From DATJUF01 sp035524095 (GTDB taxonomy: Bacteria > Desulfobacterota > Binatia > Binatales > Binataceae): a DNA stretch of 26,353 bases. Both the position numbers and the translations under genes were made by a program. Position 1 is the first letter of the stretch. Each line of letters begins with the position of its first letter. The stretch spans positions 1-26,353 of the forward strand of contig DATKPK010000125.1 of NCBI GenBank assembly GCA_035524095.1, in the 5' to 3' direction. This document shows, piece by piece, positions 16,565 through 24,855 of the stretch. Under the pieces are notes generated by a model, which saw only the letters and a list, made by a program, of their open reading frames with translations, was not told where the DNA came from and searched no databases.

Positions 16565-17512
16565 ATGGATCTGTTGATCGTCGCCGCTGTCTTTTCAACC
16601 GTCTTCTTCGGCCTTCTCGCGCTGATGTTGCGGCGCGGCGCCCGTGCCGATCATCATGTCAGCGTCGCCCGCCGGATGGCCCGTCCCGCTGTCACCGACA
16701 TCGATATCACCCGGCGCGCCCGTAAACGCGAAGACGGCAACCTGCTCGGCGCATTATGGAAACTCGATCTGTTGCGCCGCCTCGAAGAGAACATGTGGCA
16801 GGCCGGCCTCTATATGCGCGTCTCCGAGATGACCCTGATCATCGTCCTGATGTTCGGCGCTGGAATTTTCTTCGGCCAGGCGATGTGGCACGACATGCCC
16901 TTCGCCTTCCTCGCAGGCCTCGGCTTCGCGGCGATTCCGCTCCTCTACATCCGTTTCCGCCGCACGCGCCGCCTTCGCGCCTTCATCTCCCAGCTCCCCT
17001 TCGCTCTCGATTTGATTAAATCGTCACTCGAGGCCGGCAGTTCGCTGAGCCGCAGCCTTCAGTCAGTCGTGCAGGAATTTGGCGACCCCCTTGGTAGCGA
17101 ATTTCGCACCGTCCTCGAACAGACCCGCATCGGACTCCCGCTGCCGCGCGCGCTCGAAGGTCTGCTCAAGCGCGTTCCCGAAGAGGATTTGCGGCTGCTG
17201 GTCGTCGCCGTCCGCGTCCACGACGAAATCGGCACCAGCCTCGCCCTCATTGTCGGACGCCTCGCCGAAATCGTCCGGATGCGCCAGCGGTTGCGGCTGC
17301 AAATCAAGGCCCTGACCGCGCAATCGCGTCTCGGTGGCATCATTGTCGCGCTACTGCCGGTCCTCGTCCTTGGTGCCTTCAGCCTGATCCAGCCCGGCTA
17401 CGCCGGCTCGCTCTTCTCCGATCCGGCCGGCCTGCGCATTCTCAAACTTGCCATCGTCCTCGACGTGATGGCCTTCATCACCATCCGCCGGATGCTCCGG
17501 CTGAGCTTTTAA
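16565..17512 (+). CDS. tadB: Tad pilus inner-membrane protein TadB
   Basis: The 315-residue protein is a GspF/TadB-type platform protein. It has hydrophobic segments at about 2-21, 90-105, 112-130, 265-285 and near the C-terminus. Its type II secretion F domain (about 145-270) includes LPFALDLIKSSLEAGSSLSRSLQ and GTSLALIVGRLAEIVRMRQR. It works with TadC beneath the CpaF ATPase. It begins 9 bases after cpaF and ends 4 bases before tadC, so the three genes are co-transcribed. No odd residues were noted. Confidence 0.94.
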   Translation: MDLLIVAAVFSTVFFGLLALMLRRGARADHHVSVARRMARPAVTDIDITRRARKREDGNLLGALWKLDLLRRLEENMWQAGLYMRVSEMTLIIVLMFGAGIFFGQAMWHDMPFAFLAGLGFAAIPLLYIRFRRTRRLRAFISQLPFALDLIKSSLEAGSSLSRSLQSVVQEFGDPLGSEFRTVLEQTRIGLPLPRALEGLLKRVPEEDLRLLVVAVRVHDEIGTSLALIVGRLAEIVRMRQRLRLQIKALTAQSRLGGIIVALLPVLVLGAFSLIQPGYAGSLFSDPAGLRILKLAIVLDVMAFITIRRMLRLSF

Positions 17513-17516
17513 GACT

Positions 17517-18455
17517 ATGCTGTCGTCGCTCTTCGTAAGCCTCTGCGTCTTTTGCCTGATCGGCGCCTCCGGCGTCGCAGTCTACGCCGCCTTCTATGGC
17601 GGCAACCGCATCGTTGAGGATCGCCTCAACGATCTTGCCGTGAAAATCCGCGCTGCCCAGGGCGTCTTTGCCGATCCCCGCAGCACCGACGAAAGCTTCG
17701 CCCGCGTCCTCTTCCGATGGGCCGCCGCCCGCGTCCCCGCGCCCGACCTCGCCACCCCGTCCGGTGAAAAGCTCGCCGAGACTCTGGCGCAGGCCGGCTT
17801 CTTCGGCTCGCACGTGGCGCATGACTTCCAAACCTTGCGCGTGATGCTCTCGATGCTCACCGGGGTCGTCCTCTTCCTCATCGCCGTTATGATCGGCAAG
17901 CCCGCTGGCGTCATCCTCATGATGACCCTGATGGGCTTCCTCCTCGGCGCTATCTCTCCGACCATCTATCTCCGCCGCCGTGCCCGCCTGCGCCAGATGG
18001 CCATCGCACGCCAACTCTCTGATATCCTCGACTTGCTCGTCGTATGCGTCGAGGCGGGCCTTGGCCTGCATGAGGCGATCAAAATTGTCGCCTCCGAAAG
18101 CGAGCGTCAAAATCAGGAAATCGGCCGTGAACTGTCGCTCGTTGCAAGTGAGATTTCAGCCGGCGCCTCGCTCGGCCAGGCCTTGCGCAATCTCGCCGAC
18201 CGCACCGCCGTTGAGGATATTCGTCCGCTCGCCGCCACTCTCATTCAAAGTGAGCAGCTCGGCGGCCAGATAGCCCCTGCGCTCCACGCCAGCTCCGACG
18301 CGCTGCGGATGCGCCGCCGTCTCCGCGCCGAGGAAGCCGCCCAAAAAACCACCATCAAAATTCTCTTTCCGCTCGTGCTATTCATTTTGCCCGCGATGCT
18401 GATGGTAATCGTCGGCCCCGCCCTCATCCAAATCCTCCATACCCTCCACCACTGA
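17517..18455 (+). CDS. tadC: Tad pilus inner-membrane protein TadC
   Basis: The 312-residue partner of TadB has a membrane segment at about 5-26, two more at about 115-155, an F domain (about 165-290) beginning QLSDILDLLVVCVEAGLGLHEAI, and a C-terminal membrane helix. The conserved ALRNLADRT and RAEEAAQKTTIKILFPLVLFI segments are typical of TadC. It is the last recognisable Tad gene; no TadD TPR lipoprotein, TadG or prepilin peptidase follows. The ATG at 17517 lies 4 bases after the TadB stop. Confidence 0.94.
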   Translation: MLSSLFVSLCVFCLIGASGVAVYAAFYGGNRIVEDRLNDLAVKIRAAQGVFADPRSTDESFARVLFRWAAARVPAPDLATPSGEKLAETLAQAGFFGSHVAHDFQTLRVMLSMLTGVVLFLIAVMIGKPAGVILMMTLMGFLLGAISPTIYLRRRARLRQMAIARQLSDILDLLVVCVEAGLGLHEAIKIVASESERQNQEIGRELSLVASEISAGASLGQALRNLADRTAVEDIRPLAATLIQSEQLGGQIAPALHASSDALRMRRRLRAEEAAQKTTIKILFPLVLFILPAMLMVIVGPALIQILHTLHH

Positions 18456-18478
18456 TTTCCGGTTGGTGAATCAGTTTT
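18452..18478 (+). terminator. Possible terminator after tadC
   Basis: CTGATT (18452-18457) pairs with AATCAG (18469-18474) around an 11-base loop, followed by TTTT (18475-18478). The stem overlaps the tadC stop codon. The stem is weak (6 bp, AT-rich) and the T-run short, so the call is tentative, but the position at the end of the Tad operon fits. Confidence 0.4.
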
Positions 18479-18919
18479 GAATCCGCCTGGGTTTCTGATC
18501 GCATTGGATGCTCTTACTGAGCGCTCATTTTCGCGTCCTGCCGATTGAGATCGCACCTGTCACTCACGTGCGGCTAGAGACCTCTTTCTGGTTATTGTCG
18601 CTCATGGCTTTGAGACTTCTCTTTTGTCACGCTCGCGGGTGACCGGAGCCGTCGTTCTGTCATTCTCGCGCGTGGCTGCCGCGCGAAGAATCCCGGCCTG
18701 AATCTTGGTTGGATTATGGTCGCGGCTTCTTCCCAATTCTCCCCGTCCGAGCCTCATTACACCTTAAGGCCAAGGCTGAGGGCTCCAAGCGTGCCGAAAG
18801 AACAGTCAAGAACCCGAAAAGCTTTTCATAGGTGAATGACCTTGGTTCAACGAGAGGTCACGTTCTAAGGAACCGGTATCTCTATCCTGGCATCGCGAGC
18901 CTGAGGCTGAGGGCAATTA
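18456..18919. other. Intergenic region with hairpin elements, no gene
   Basis: These 464 bases hold no credible gene. They contain three related TGTCA-starting stretches near 18556, 18625 and 18658, followed by C/G-alternating sequence; two form stems: GTCAC-N8-GTGAC (18626-18643) and the element listed at 18659-18694. A direct repeat of AGGCTGAGGGC occurs at 18773-18783 and 18904-18914, the second immediately before the next gene. This looks like an accumulation of small repeat elements or a junction between the Tad locus and acquired DNA. Confidence 0.5.
18659..18694. repeat. REP-like imperfect palindromic element
   Basis: ATTCTCGCGCG (18662-18672) pairs with CGCGCGAAGAAT (18680-18691) with one bulged A and a 7-base loop. 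The ends GTCATTCT and AAGAATCCC resemble the dispersed intergenic palindromes that read GTCATTCTGAGC...GAAGAATC in many environmental bacterial genomes. The resemblance is from memory. Confidence 0.45.
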
Positions 18920-19711
18920 ATGGCCTATCTAGATATTTTTAGAAACAAGCTGGCATCCCTTCTCAACCGATGTGCCTCAGCACTAAAACCCGAAAACGTC
19001 CATGACGAGAATCATAAATCCGCCACAGAGCGGCATACAACCAACTCGGAGGCACGTCGGGCCTCGCTTGTCACAAGGACCATCGTAGATCTTAGCGATC
19101 CTCTACTTCACGAATATCACCAAAATCAGAAAGAAAATGCCGCTTTAGAACGTAAGAATCAGGCGATAGCAATATCGGCTGTCGTCGGCGCCTTCATTCT
19201 CGTTGCGATAGGCATGATTCAAGCATGCGTGACTCGCGATACCGAGCGGCGCCAGTTGCGTGCGTATATCGCCGTCGACATTCCGGACCATGCATTGTCG
19301 CCACCGATAAATCAGCCGACTCTTCATTTGAACATACGCAATACCGGCCAAACGCCAGCTTTGCGAGTAGAACACGTTACTGGAATCGATATAAGACCTT
19401 ATCCGCTCCCACGAGATAATGACTTTTCTATAGGACCGGTTACGACCCTTCCGGAACCGGTCACCGTATTTCCAGGTAATCTAGCCGTATTCGGAATTTC
19501 CGAGATTCCCAAGCGTCCCTTTACTCCTGCTCAATCGACCGAAGTTCAAATCGGGAACACTAAACGGCTCTATATATGGGGCACTGTTAATTACTCTGAT
19601 GTATTTGAAAACAGTCATTACACTAATTTTTGCTTTAGTATCGATGGGATCGCTCAGCTGGCAACGCCATATCATTTTGAAGCTTGCGACCAACACAACG
19701 ACTCAAACTAA
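18920..19711 (+). CDS. Hypothetical single-pass membrane protein
   Basis: The 263-residue protein has a polar N-terminal region (1-80), one membrane helix at about 85-106 (IAISAVVGAFILVAIGMIQA), and a C-terminal domain starting RRQLRAYIAVDIPDH. This domain has the pattern of a common but uncharacterised bacterial family: RRQLRAYI, LNIRNTGQTPALRV, and YSDVFENSHYTNFC near residues 222-235. The region is visibly more AT-rich than the flanking genes, and its codon use is more mixed, suggesting later acquisition. The ATG follows GAGGG within a repeated 11-mer. Membership in this family is by pattern; its function is unknown. Confidence 0.75.
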   Translation: MAYLDIFRNKLASLLNRCASALKPENVHDENHKSATERHTTNSEARRASLVTRTIVDLSDPLLHEYHQNQKENAALERKNQAIAISAVVGAFILVAIGMIQACVTRDTERRQLRAYIAVDIPDHALSPPINQPTLHLNIRNTGQTPALRVEHVTGIDIRPYPLPRDNDFSIGPVTTLPEPVTVFPGNLAVFGISEIPKRPFTPAQSTEVQIGNTKRLYIWGTVNYSDVFENSHYTNFCFSIDGIAQLATPYHFEACDQHNDSN

Positions 19712-19979
19712 AAACATTGTTCGAGTGTTGCGAATCCTCACTGATTCGGCCTTTCATTATAAGCACTCTTAGCCTTCGCCCGCGACAGTTCCGGCGAATT
19801 CCGAATCTTTACTCGTGATTAGAAATAGTCCTTCCTAGACGAGTAGACGTGGGCTTGCCATCAGCAGATCGACCGCCAAAAATATGCCGCTCAAGGGCAC
19901 TGATTATCCCTCTTGTGCCTTACTGACTATTAGCAAAAACTTTCTATCCTTTCGGCGGACCGCTCGCGATAAAAGGTGA
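19712..19979. other. Intergenic region upstream of the secreted propeller protein
   Basis: No gene is seen in these 268 bases. GGCAC (19894-19898) and GTGCC (19915-19919) form an inverted repeat around 16 bases about 65 bases before the next ATG, a possible operator. CAACAC (19691-19696) and GTGTTG (19725-19730) pair across the end of the preceding gene. No convincing promoter boxes were found. AAAAGGTGA abuts the ATG at 19980. Confidence 0.35.
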
Positions 19980-22721
19980 ATGGCGTGGACCAATGCAGTA
20001 CAGGCCCACCAGCGCGGACTGAGAAATCAATCGGCTTGTGTCAGCCTAGCTCGGCTCAAGCTGACCGTCGCTGTCGTTCTATTCGTCGTAGCGTCACTGA
20101 TCACTGGCGCGCTTCCAGCCTCCGCGGCTAACGTCACGCGCATATGCGGTTCGACCGGAATAGCCAAAGACATAGGTTGCGGCGGGACTCTGTTTGGCGG
20201 TCTCGATGGATGCGCCGACGGCCAATTCTGCTGCAACACGACTCACGCCTGCGGCGACTCCGCCGATGCGATCGCATGTCCCAAGCGCCGCGCGATTTGC
20301 CAGATGCCCGACGCTGTAAGCGAATGCACCGAGGCTAATCTCAATTGCGCGGTTGACTGCGCTGATGGGCAATACTGTTATTCGCGTGGCAAGCGCAAGC
20401 CACTTTGCGACTCCAATCTTATCGCTCTGGAATTCGCTCTGAAGGGCCATAAGAAAGAACAGCAGAAGATCTGCCTCAACGAGGTCGTTCCACCAACACC
20501 AACTCCAACGCCGACCGCGACCGCCACACCCACTGCAACCCCAGCCGCGACGCCATCATCGACCCCAATCGTCACGCCTTCACCGACCGCCACGGTCACG
20601 CCAACCTCTACACCGACACCAACTCAGACGCCCACTCCAACTGTAACGCCGTCACCCACGGCGACAGCGACCCCCTCGCCGACGCCAACCGCAACGCCAT
20701 CATCGACAAAGACGCCGACACCTACGCCAACTCTGTCGCCTACGCCGACACCGACTGCGACTCCGTCAACAACACCAACGGCGACCTCGTCGCCGACTGC
20801 AACGCCAACGGCCACTCCTACTTCGACCGGCACACCCACCGCCACGCCAACGCGGACACCGACGCCGACTATAACGCCGTCACCCACGCCGACCGCAACG
20901 CCAACGGCCACTCCTACTTCGACCGGCACACCCACCGCCACGCTATCGGCGACGCCGAGTGTAACGCCATCACCTACACCCACTTCCACACCGTCTCCGA
21001 CCTCCCTATCGGGAACGATCGAAAGCGGACCGACGACGAGCAGCCAAGCCGTTGATGGCGCAGCAGTTACCCTTTATGCCGCTGGTGATAACTACGGTTC
21101 CAGCCCCGCCAGCCTCGGCACCGCGACCGCCGATTTGAGTGGGCATTTCTCGATCTCATACACTCCTCCGAGTCCGGCCAAAGTCCTCTATCTGGTCGCG
21201 CTTGGCGGCAATGTCTCGGGAGTCAACAGCGCGATTGGTCTCAGCGGCGTTCTGGGACTATCCGATGCCGCGCCGTCCTCGGTCACCATCAACGAGCTCA
21301 CCACCGTGGCCGCCGAATGGGCGTTAGCCCAATTCACTGATTCGACCGGAACGCAAATCGGCGCGCCTTCGACAGACGCTATTGGTCTAACCAATGCCGC
21401 CAATCAGGCCCAGGCCAATCTCGCCGATGTCACCACTGGCGGCCTTCCCACTTTCCTCAGCGCCCTTACTTGCCCACCGGCTTCAGGACCAACACCGCCT
21501 AATTGCGACGGCCAGGAACGTATGAATACCTTCGCCAACATCCTCTGGTCTTGCGTGCAGAGTTCGAGTTCAGCTTCCGCCAACTGTACCGGCTTGCTGG
21601 GCTATACTGCCGGTAGCACCACGCTATCCGCCGCCCATTTCATGGCTGCGAATCCGGTGTCCAGCACCGCGACCACCGCCAATCTCTACGCTCTCCAAAC
21701 CTTCTCATCGCCCTTCACGCCGAAACTCGACGCCACTCCCGACGGCACCGAGATCGCGCTAAACTTCGCTCCCAGCGGCCTCACCTCTCAAGCCCTCGCT
21801 ATCGACTCCCATGGCGGCGTCTGGGTTAACAACTCCTCTGCTAGTCCGTCGGTGCTCGAATTGAGCTCGAGTGGCGCCACACTCGGCAATTTTACCGCCG
21901 ACAGCAACTTCGTGACTCCATCTGGTATCGCCATCGACGACTCCGGCAACGTCTGGGTCGCCGACCAGAGCGGAGCCGTAATCGAACTCGCCTCCAATGG
22001 CGCCTACAGCAACTCCTTCGGAGCTTCGACTAACGCGACTGGTATTGCGGCCGACGGCGCCGGCGACATCTGGGTAACTAGCCCTGGCGCTGACGGCCTG
22101 ACCGAGTTGAGCCCGAGTGGTAACACCTACTCATCCAGCGGCATTGATCCTAACGGGCCCAGTTTCGACGACCCGATCGGCATCGCGATTGATAAATCCA
22201 GCAACGTCTGGATCGCCAACCACGGCGCATCCGATCTGATCGAGGTGCAGGGTGGCAACACCTCCGAGGCCTTCGGCGCGAGTTCTGCTCTCAGCCAACC
22301 CTACGCCATCGCCATCGACGCCATCGGCAACATCTGGGTTGCCGACCAGGACTATGCGGGCATAATCGAAGTGACTACCATCGACACGGTTAACACCTAC
22401 CAGCCTGAGGGTGGCGACTTCGGAGCGCCAGCAGGCATCGCCCTCGACACCGCCGGCAACGTCTGGCTCACCAACCATTCCACTAATTGCGTGACCCAGT
22501 GGAATACCAATTCGAGCACCGCCGGGTTCTTCGCTCCGGCCGGCGACCCCTTCGTCAATCCGGCAGGCATCGCCATCGACGCCTCCGGCGACGTCTGGGT
22601 TGTCAATAGTAATGTCGATGATTCCAGCGTTACCGAGATTATCGGCGCTGCCGGTCCGGTTCTGACACCTATCGCCGCCTGCCTCGACCAGGCAAGCCCG
22701 GGCAACCTCTGCCTCCCCTAG
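19980..22721 (+). CDS. Secreted Cys-rich / Pro-Thr stalk / NHL beta-propeller protein
   Basis: The 913-residue protein has an extended signal peptide (hydrophobic 28-45, cut after PASA, about 49). A Cys-rich domain (51-170) has 14 cysteines and two related turns, CADGQFCC (78-85) and CADGQYC (127-133). A Pro-Thr-Ala-Ser stalk spans about 171-340. An Ig/carboxypeptidase-regulatory-like beta domain follows at about 341-410, then a helical region with INELTTVAAEWALAQF, and seven NHL/streptogramin-lyase-like repeats (about 590-905) of the form GIAIDxSGNVWVA. Propeller plus INELTTVA proteins are known from Acidobacteria and Burkholderia relatives; their function is not settled. The architecture suggests a surface-exposed or released binding protein. 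It converges on the sigma-54 activator gene with 10 bases between stops. Confidence 0.83.
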   Translation: MAWTNAVQAHQRGLRNQSACVSLARLKLTVAVVLFVVASLITGALPASAANVTRICGSTGIAKDIGCGGTLFGGLDGCADGQFCCNTTHACGDSADAIACPKRRAICQMPDAVSECTEANLNCAVDCADGQYCYSRGKRKPLCDSNLIALEFALKGHKKEQQKICLNEVVPPTPTPTPTATATPTATPAATPSSTPIVTPSPTATVTPTSTPTPTQTPTPTVTPSPTATATPSPTPTATPSSTKTPTPTPTLSPTPTPTATPSTTPTATSSPTATPTATPTSTGTPTATPTRTPTPTITPSPTPTATPTATPTSTGTPTATLSATPSVTPSPTPTSTPSPTSLSGTIESGPTTSSQAVDGAAVTLYAAGDNYGSSPASLGTATADLSGHFSISYTPPSPAKVLYLVALGGNVSGVNSAIGLSGVLGLSDAAPSSVTINELTTVAAEWALAQFTDSTGTQIGAPSTDAIGLTNAANQAQANLADVTTGGLPTFLSALTCPPASGPTPPNCDGQERMNTFANILWSCVQSSSSASANCTGLLGYTAGSTTLSAAHFMAANPVSSTATTANLYALQTFSSPFTPKLDATPDGTEIALNFAPSGLTSQALAIDSHGGVWVNNSSASPSVLELSSSGATLGNFTADSNFVTPSGIAIDDSGNVWVADQSGAVIELASNGAYSNSFGASTNATGIAADGAGDIWVTSPGADGLTELSPSGNTYSSSGIDPNGPSFDDPIGIAIDKSSNVWIANHGASDLIEVQGGNTSEAFGASSALSQPYAIAIDAIGNIWVADQDYAGIIEVTTIDTVNTYQPEGGDFGAPAGIALDTAGNVWLTNHSTNCVTQWNTNSSTAGFFAPAGDPFVNPAGIAIDASGDVWVVNSNVDDSSVTEIIGAAGPVLTPIAACLDQASPGNLCLP
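20490..21000 (+). repeat. Low-complexity Pro-Thr coding repeat, with a 49-base duplication
   Basis: This stretch encodes the PT-rich stalk. It contains a perfect 49-base direct repeat at 20799-20847 and 20895-20943 (offset 96 bases, 32 codons), pointing to recent in-frame expansion. Open frames on the opposite strand reading Val-Gly-Val-Gly are by-products of this repeat. Confidence 0.85.
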
Positions 22722-22731
22722 GCCTCAACCC

Positions 22732-24231
22732 TCACCCCAGCCCCAATCTTTTCATCAAACGGTAGAGCGTCGTCCGATCTACTGCCAGTAGCGATGCTGC
22801 CTCGACCCGATTCCCTCCAGCGCGATTCAGCGCGTCGCGAATCCGCCCGCGCGCCGCTTCGTCGAGGCATTCCTGCAACGTCCGCCCGTCACGCTCCGGA
22901 TTCCGCACCTCCGGCGCCACACCGCTCCCCGGCTCGATCACCGGCGCTTCAAGCGCCAGCGCATCGGCCGTCAGGACTTCTGCCCCGCTGATTACCACCG
23001 CCCGCTCGATTACGTTCTGCAGCTCGCGCACATTCCCCGGCCAGCTATAGCCGAGCAACGCCCGCTCGGCCTCCGGCGCCAGCCGCAACGATCGTTCGAC
23101 CTCCGCCGCATGATACGCCAGGAAATGCCTCGCCAGCGGCAAGATATCGTCGCGGCGCTCCCGCAGCGGCGCCAGCCGTAGCGGAATCACGTTCAGCCGA
23201 AAGTACAAGTCTGATCGAAAGCGTCCTGCCGCAACTTCCGTCCGCAGAATCCGATTGGTCGCCCCCACCACCCGCACGTCGATCTTGCGCGGCTTCGACG
23301 CGCCCACCCGCAGCACCTCGCCGTCTTCCAGCACGCGCAACAGTTTGGCCTGAAAATCGGCGTCGGCCTCCGCCAGTTCGTCAAGGAACAGTGTCCCGCC
23401 CGACGCCCGCTCGAAGCATCCCGCCCGCCCCGCGATCGCGCCCGTGAACGAGCCTTTCTCATGCCCAAATAGCTCGCTTTCCATCACGCCGCTCGCGATC
23501 GCCTTGCAGTTGATCGCGACGAATGGCCCCTCCGATCGCTTGCTCCAATAATGCAACATGCGCGCGACCAACTCCTTGCCGGTCCCGCTTTCGCCCTCGA
23601 TCAACGCCGTCGAACGCGCCGGTGCGACGCGCCGAATCAGCGCTACCAGTTGCTTGCTTTGCTCACTCTCCGCAACAAATCCCGCCGCCACGCTCGCGAC
23701 ATTGAGCTGCTGGCGCAGGCGGTTATTCTCGCGCCGGAGAGCCCCGACTTCGACCGCCCGGCCCACCGCCGCGACGAGCGCCTCATCTTTGAACGGTTTC
23801 GCCAGATAGTCGAAAGCGCCCTGTCGCATCGCCGCAACTGCGGCAGGCACACTCGGATCTTCAGCGAGCAGGATCAGCGGCAAATCCGGACGCCGCGCGC
23901 CCACCACTCGCATGAATTCCCCGGCGTTGGCCGTATCGCCATTCGCCGAACAGACGATTACATCGGTCCCCCGATGCTCAATTACGGGCAGCGCAGCATG
24001 GCGCGAGGAGACCGTCTCACATGCATAACCAGCATTGATTAGTAGGTTGGCTAATAGACCCGAGCTGACCCCCGCAGAAACCCCTGATTCATGGCGCGCA
24101 GCCTTCGCCTCCTCCACGATCAGCACCCGAGCGCTCGCCAGCGGACCGAACTCCCCCATCGCCCACCCCCTTCGCCAATCGAGCGGTCGCAATGTCGCAT
24201 AATCGAACATGGTTGTCGATAACGTGTGCAT
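22732..24231 (-). CDS. Sigma-54-dependent NtrC-family regulator with degenerate receiver
   Basis: The 499-residue protein has a receiver-like domain (about 34-160), an AAA+ sigma-54 interaction domain (about 190-415) with Walker A GESGTGKE (213-220), the GSFTGA loop (260-265; GAFTGA in most members), Walker B GGTLFLDE (278-285), and a C-terminal Fis-type helix-turn-helix (EAASLLAVDRTTLYRLMKRL). In the receiver, the position of the phosphorylated Asp reads VIVCSAN with Ser95 instead; E40-E41 and K145 remain. It should therefore work without phosphorylation. An internal ATG at 24159 has AAGGGGG at ideal spacing and gives a standard-length protein; the outer ATG has GGGAGAG very close. No histidine kinase is adjacent. 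Confidence 0.95.
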   Translation of the reverse strand: MHTLSTTMFDYATLRPLDWRRGWAMGEFGPLASARVLIVEEAKAARHESGVSAGVSSGLLANLLINAGYACETVSSRHAALPVIEHRGTDVIVCSANGDTANAGEFMRVVGARRPDLPLILLAEDPSVPAAVAAMRQGAFDYLAKPFKDEALVAAVGRAVEVGALRRENNRLRQQLNVASVAAGFVAESEQSKQLVALIRRVAPARSTALIEGESGTGKELVARMLHYWSKRSEGPFVAINCKAIASGVMESELFGHEKGSFTGAIAGRAGCFERASGGTLFLDELAEADADFQAKLLRVLEDGEVLRVGASKPRKIDVRVVGATNRILRTEVAAGRFRSDLYFRLNVIPLRLAPLRERRDDILPLARHFLAYHAAEVERSLRLAPEAERALLGYSWPGNVRELQNVIERAVVISGAEVLTADALALEAPVIEPGSGVAPEVRNPERDGRTLQECLDEAARGRIRDALNRAGGNRVEAASLLAVDRTTLYRLMKRLGLG

Positions 24232-24855
24232 TCTCTCCCAGCCTCAATCGTGACGATAGGAAATAGATGGCTACTTTGTGGATTGTTCTTTGATCGCATG
24301 CAGATCTCTTCACATGCGCGCGGAACTCCGCAGCGCCAATCTTCTTCTCGCCCATTGCCGTCAATCGTGATTATCTGGTTTTTGAGTAAGGTTCGTTCGT
24401 TTTGACCATCACATGCGGCGCGGAATAGCCGCATCGCGCATACGCTAAGTCTGTGCCATCCGCTCCGATCAAGCAGGCCCAGATTCGATCTCAGTCTGAA
24501 ATGCGAGTGAATTACTGCTTCAACTCTGGTCAGCAACGATACCGGACGAAGCCACCGCGCGGCTAATCCTGACCATTTGAAGATATTATTTGGGCAAAAT
24601 TGACACAGTGGCGCTGCAACTCTGCAACGTCACGATGCTACCGCGTATCTTTAACCGTACCGCTTACACGTTCCATGAATCCGTCGGCGGTACCTGAACC
24701 CGCCGGCGATTCTAAAGCTTGTCTGCCATTCTCGCGGGCGATTGGCCGAACCTGCGACACAGTGCGCAGATTTCAGATCTTTCGCCGATTTTCTTTGATG
24801 CGTGCCTGATCGAGCATTTTGCAGTCAGATGGACGGCCTCATACCCATCCCGCTC
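24232..24855. other. Intergenic region between P450 and the sigma-54 activator
   Basis: No supported gene lies in these 624 bases; the open frames here lack ribosome sites and recognisable features. Structures seen: a strong stem CGTCGGCGG (24682-24690) with CCGCCGGCG (24700-24708), one wobble pair, between the two genes and possibly a transcription barrier without a T-run; a 7-bp dyad ATGCGGC/GCCGCAT (24413-24434) at the predicted start of the activator transcript; GCGGA-AC-TCCGC (24320-24331); and a direct repeat TGCAAC-TC-TGCAAC (24615-24628), which resembles half-sites of the flp2 dyad. Confidence 0.5.
24442..24459 (-). promoter_or_regulatory. Candidate sigma-54 promoter of the activator gene
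   Basis: On the minus strand ATGGCACAGACTTAGCG has a perfect TGGCAC -24 box and GC at the exact 10-base spacing; the -12 box TAGCG is weaker than TTGCW. It would give a leader of about 200 bases before 24231. It shares ATGGCAC with the flp2 promoter. No TGTTGC dyad lies at the expected distance upstream, although TGCAAC half-sites occur about 160 bases away. Confidence 0.4.

Noticed and set aside
16887..16902. TGGCACG inside tadB as a sigma-54 site
   Set aside because: It lies in coding sequence and lacks GC at the -12 position.
20624..20989. Minus-strand open frame encoding a Val-Gly repeat protein
   Set aside because: It is the antisense shadow of the Pro-Thr repeat; no ribosome site and no independent support.
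20490..21000. CRISPR-like or minisatellite array
   Set aside because: The repeats are in-frame codons of one long protein, of irregular spacing and with no unique spacers.
24120..24536. 138-codon minus-strand frame overlapping the activator start
   Set aside because: It overlaps the activator in another frame, has no recognisable feature, and spans the predicted promoter.
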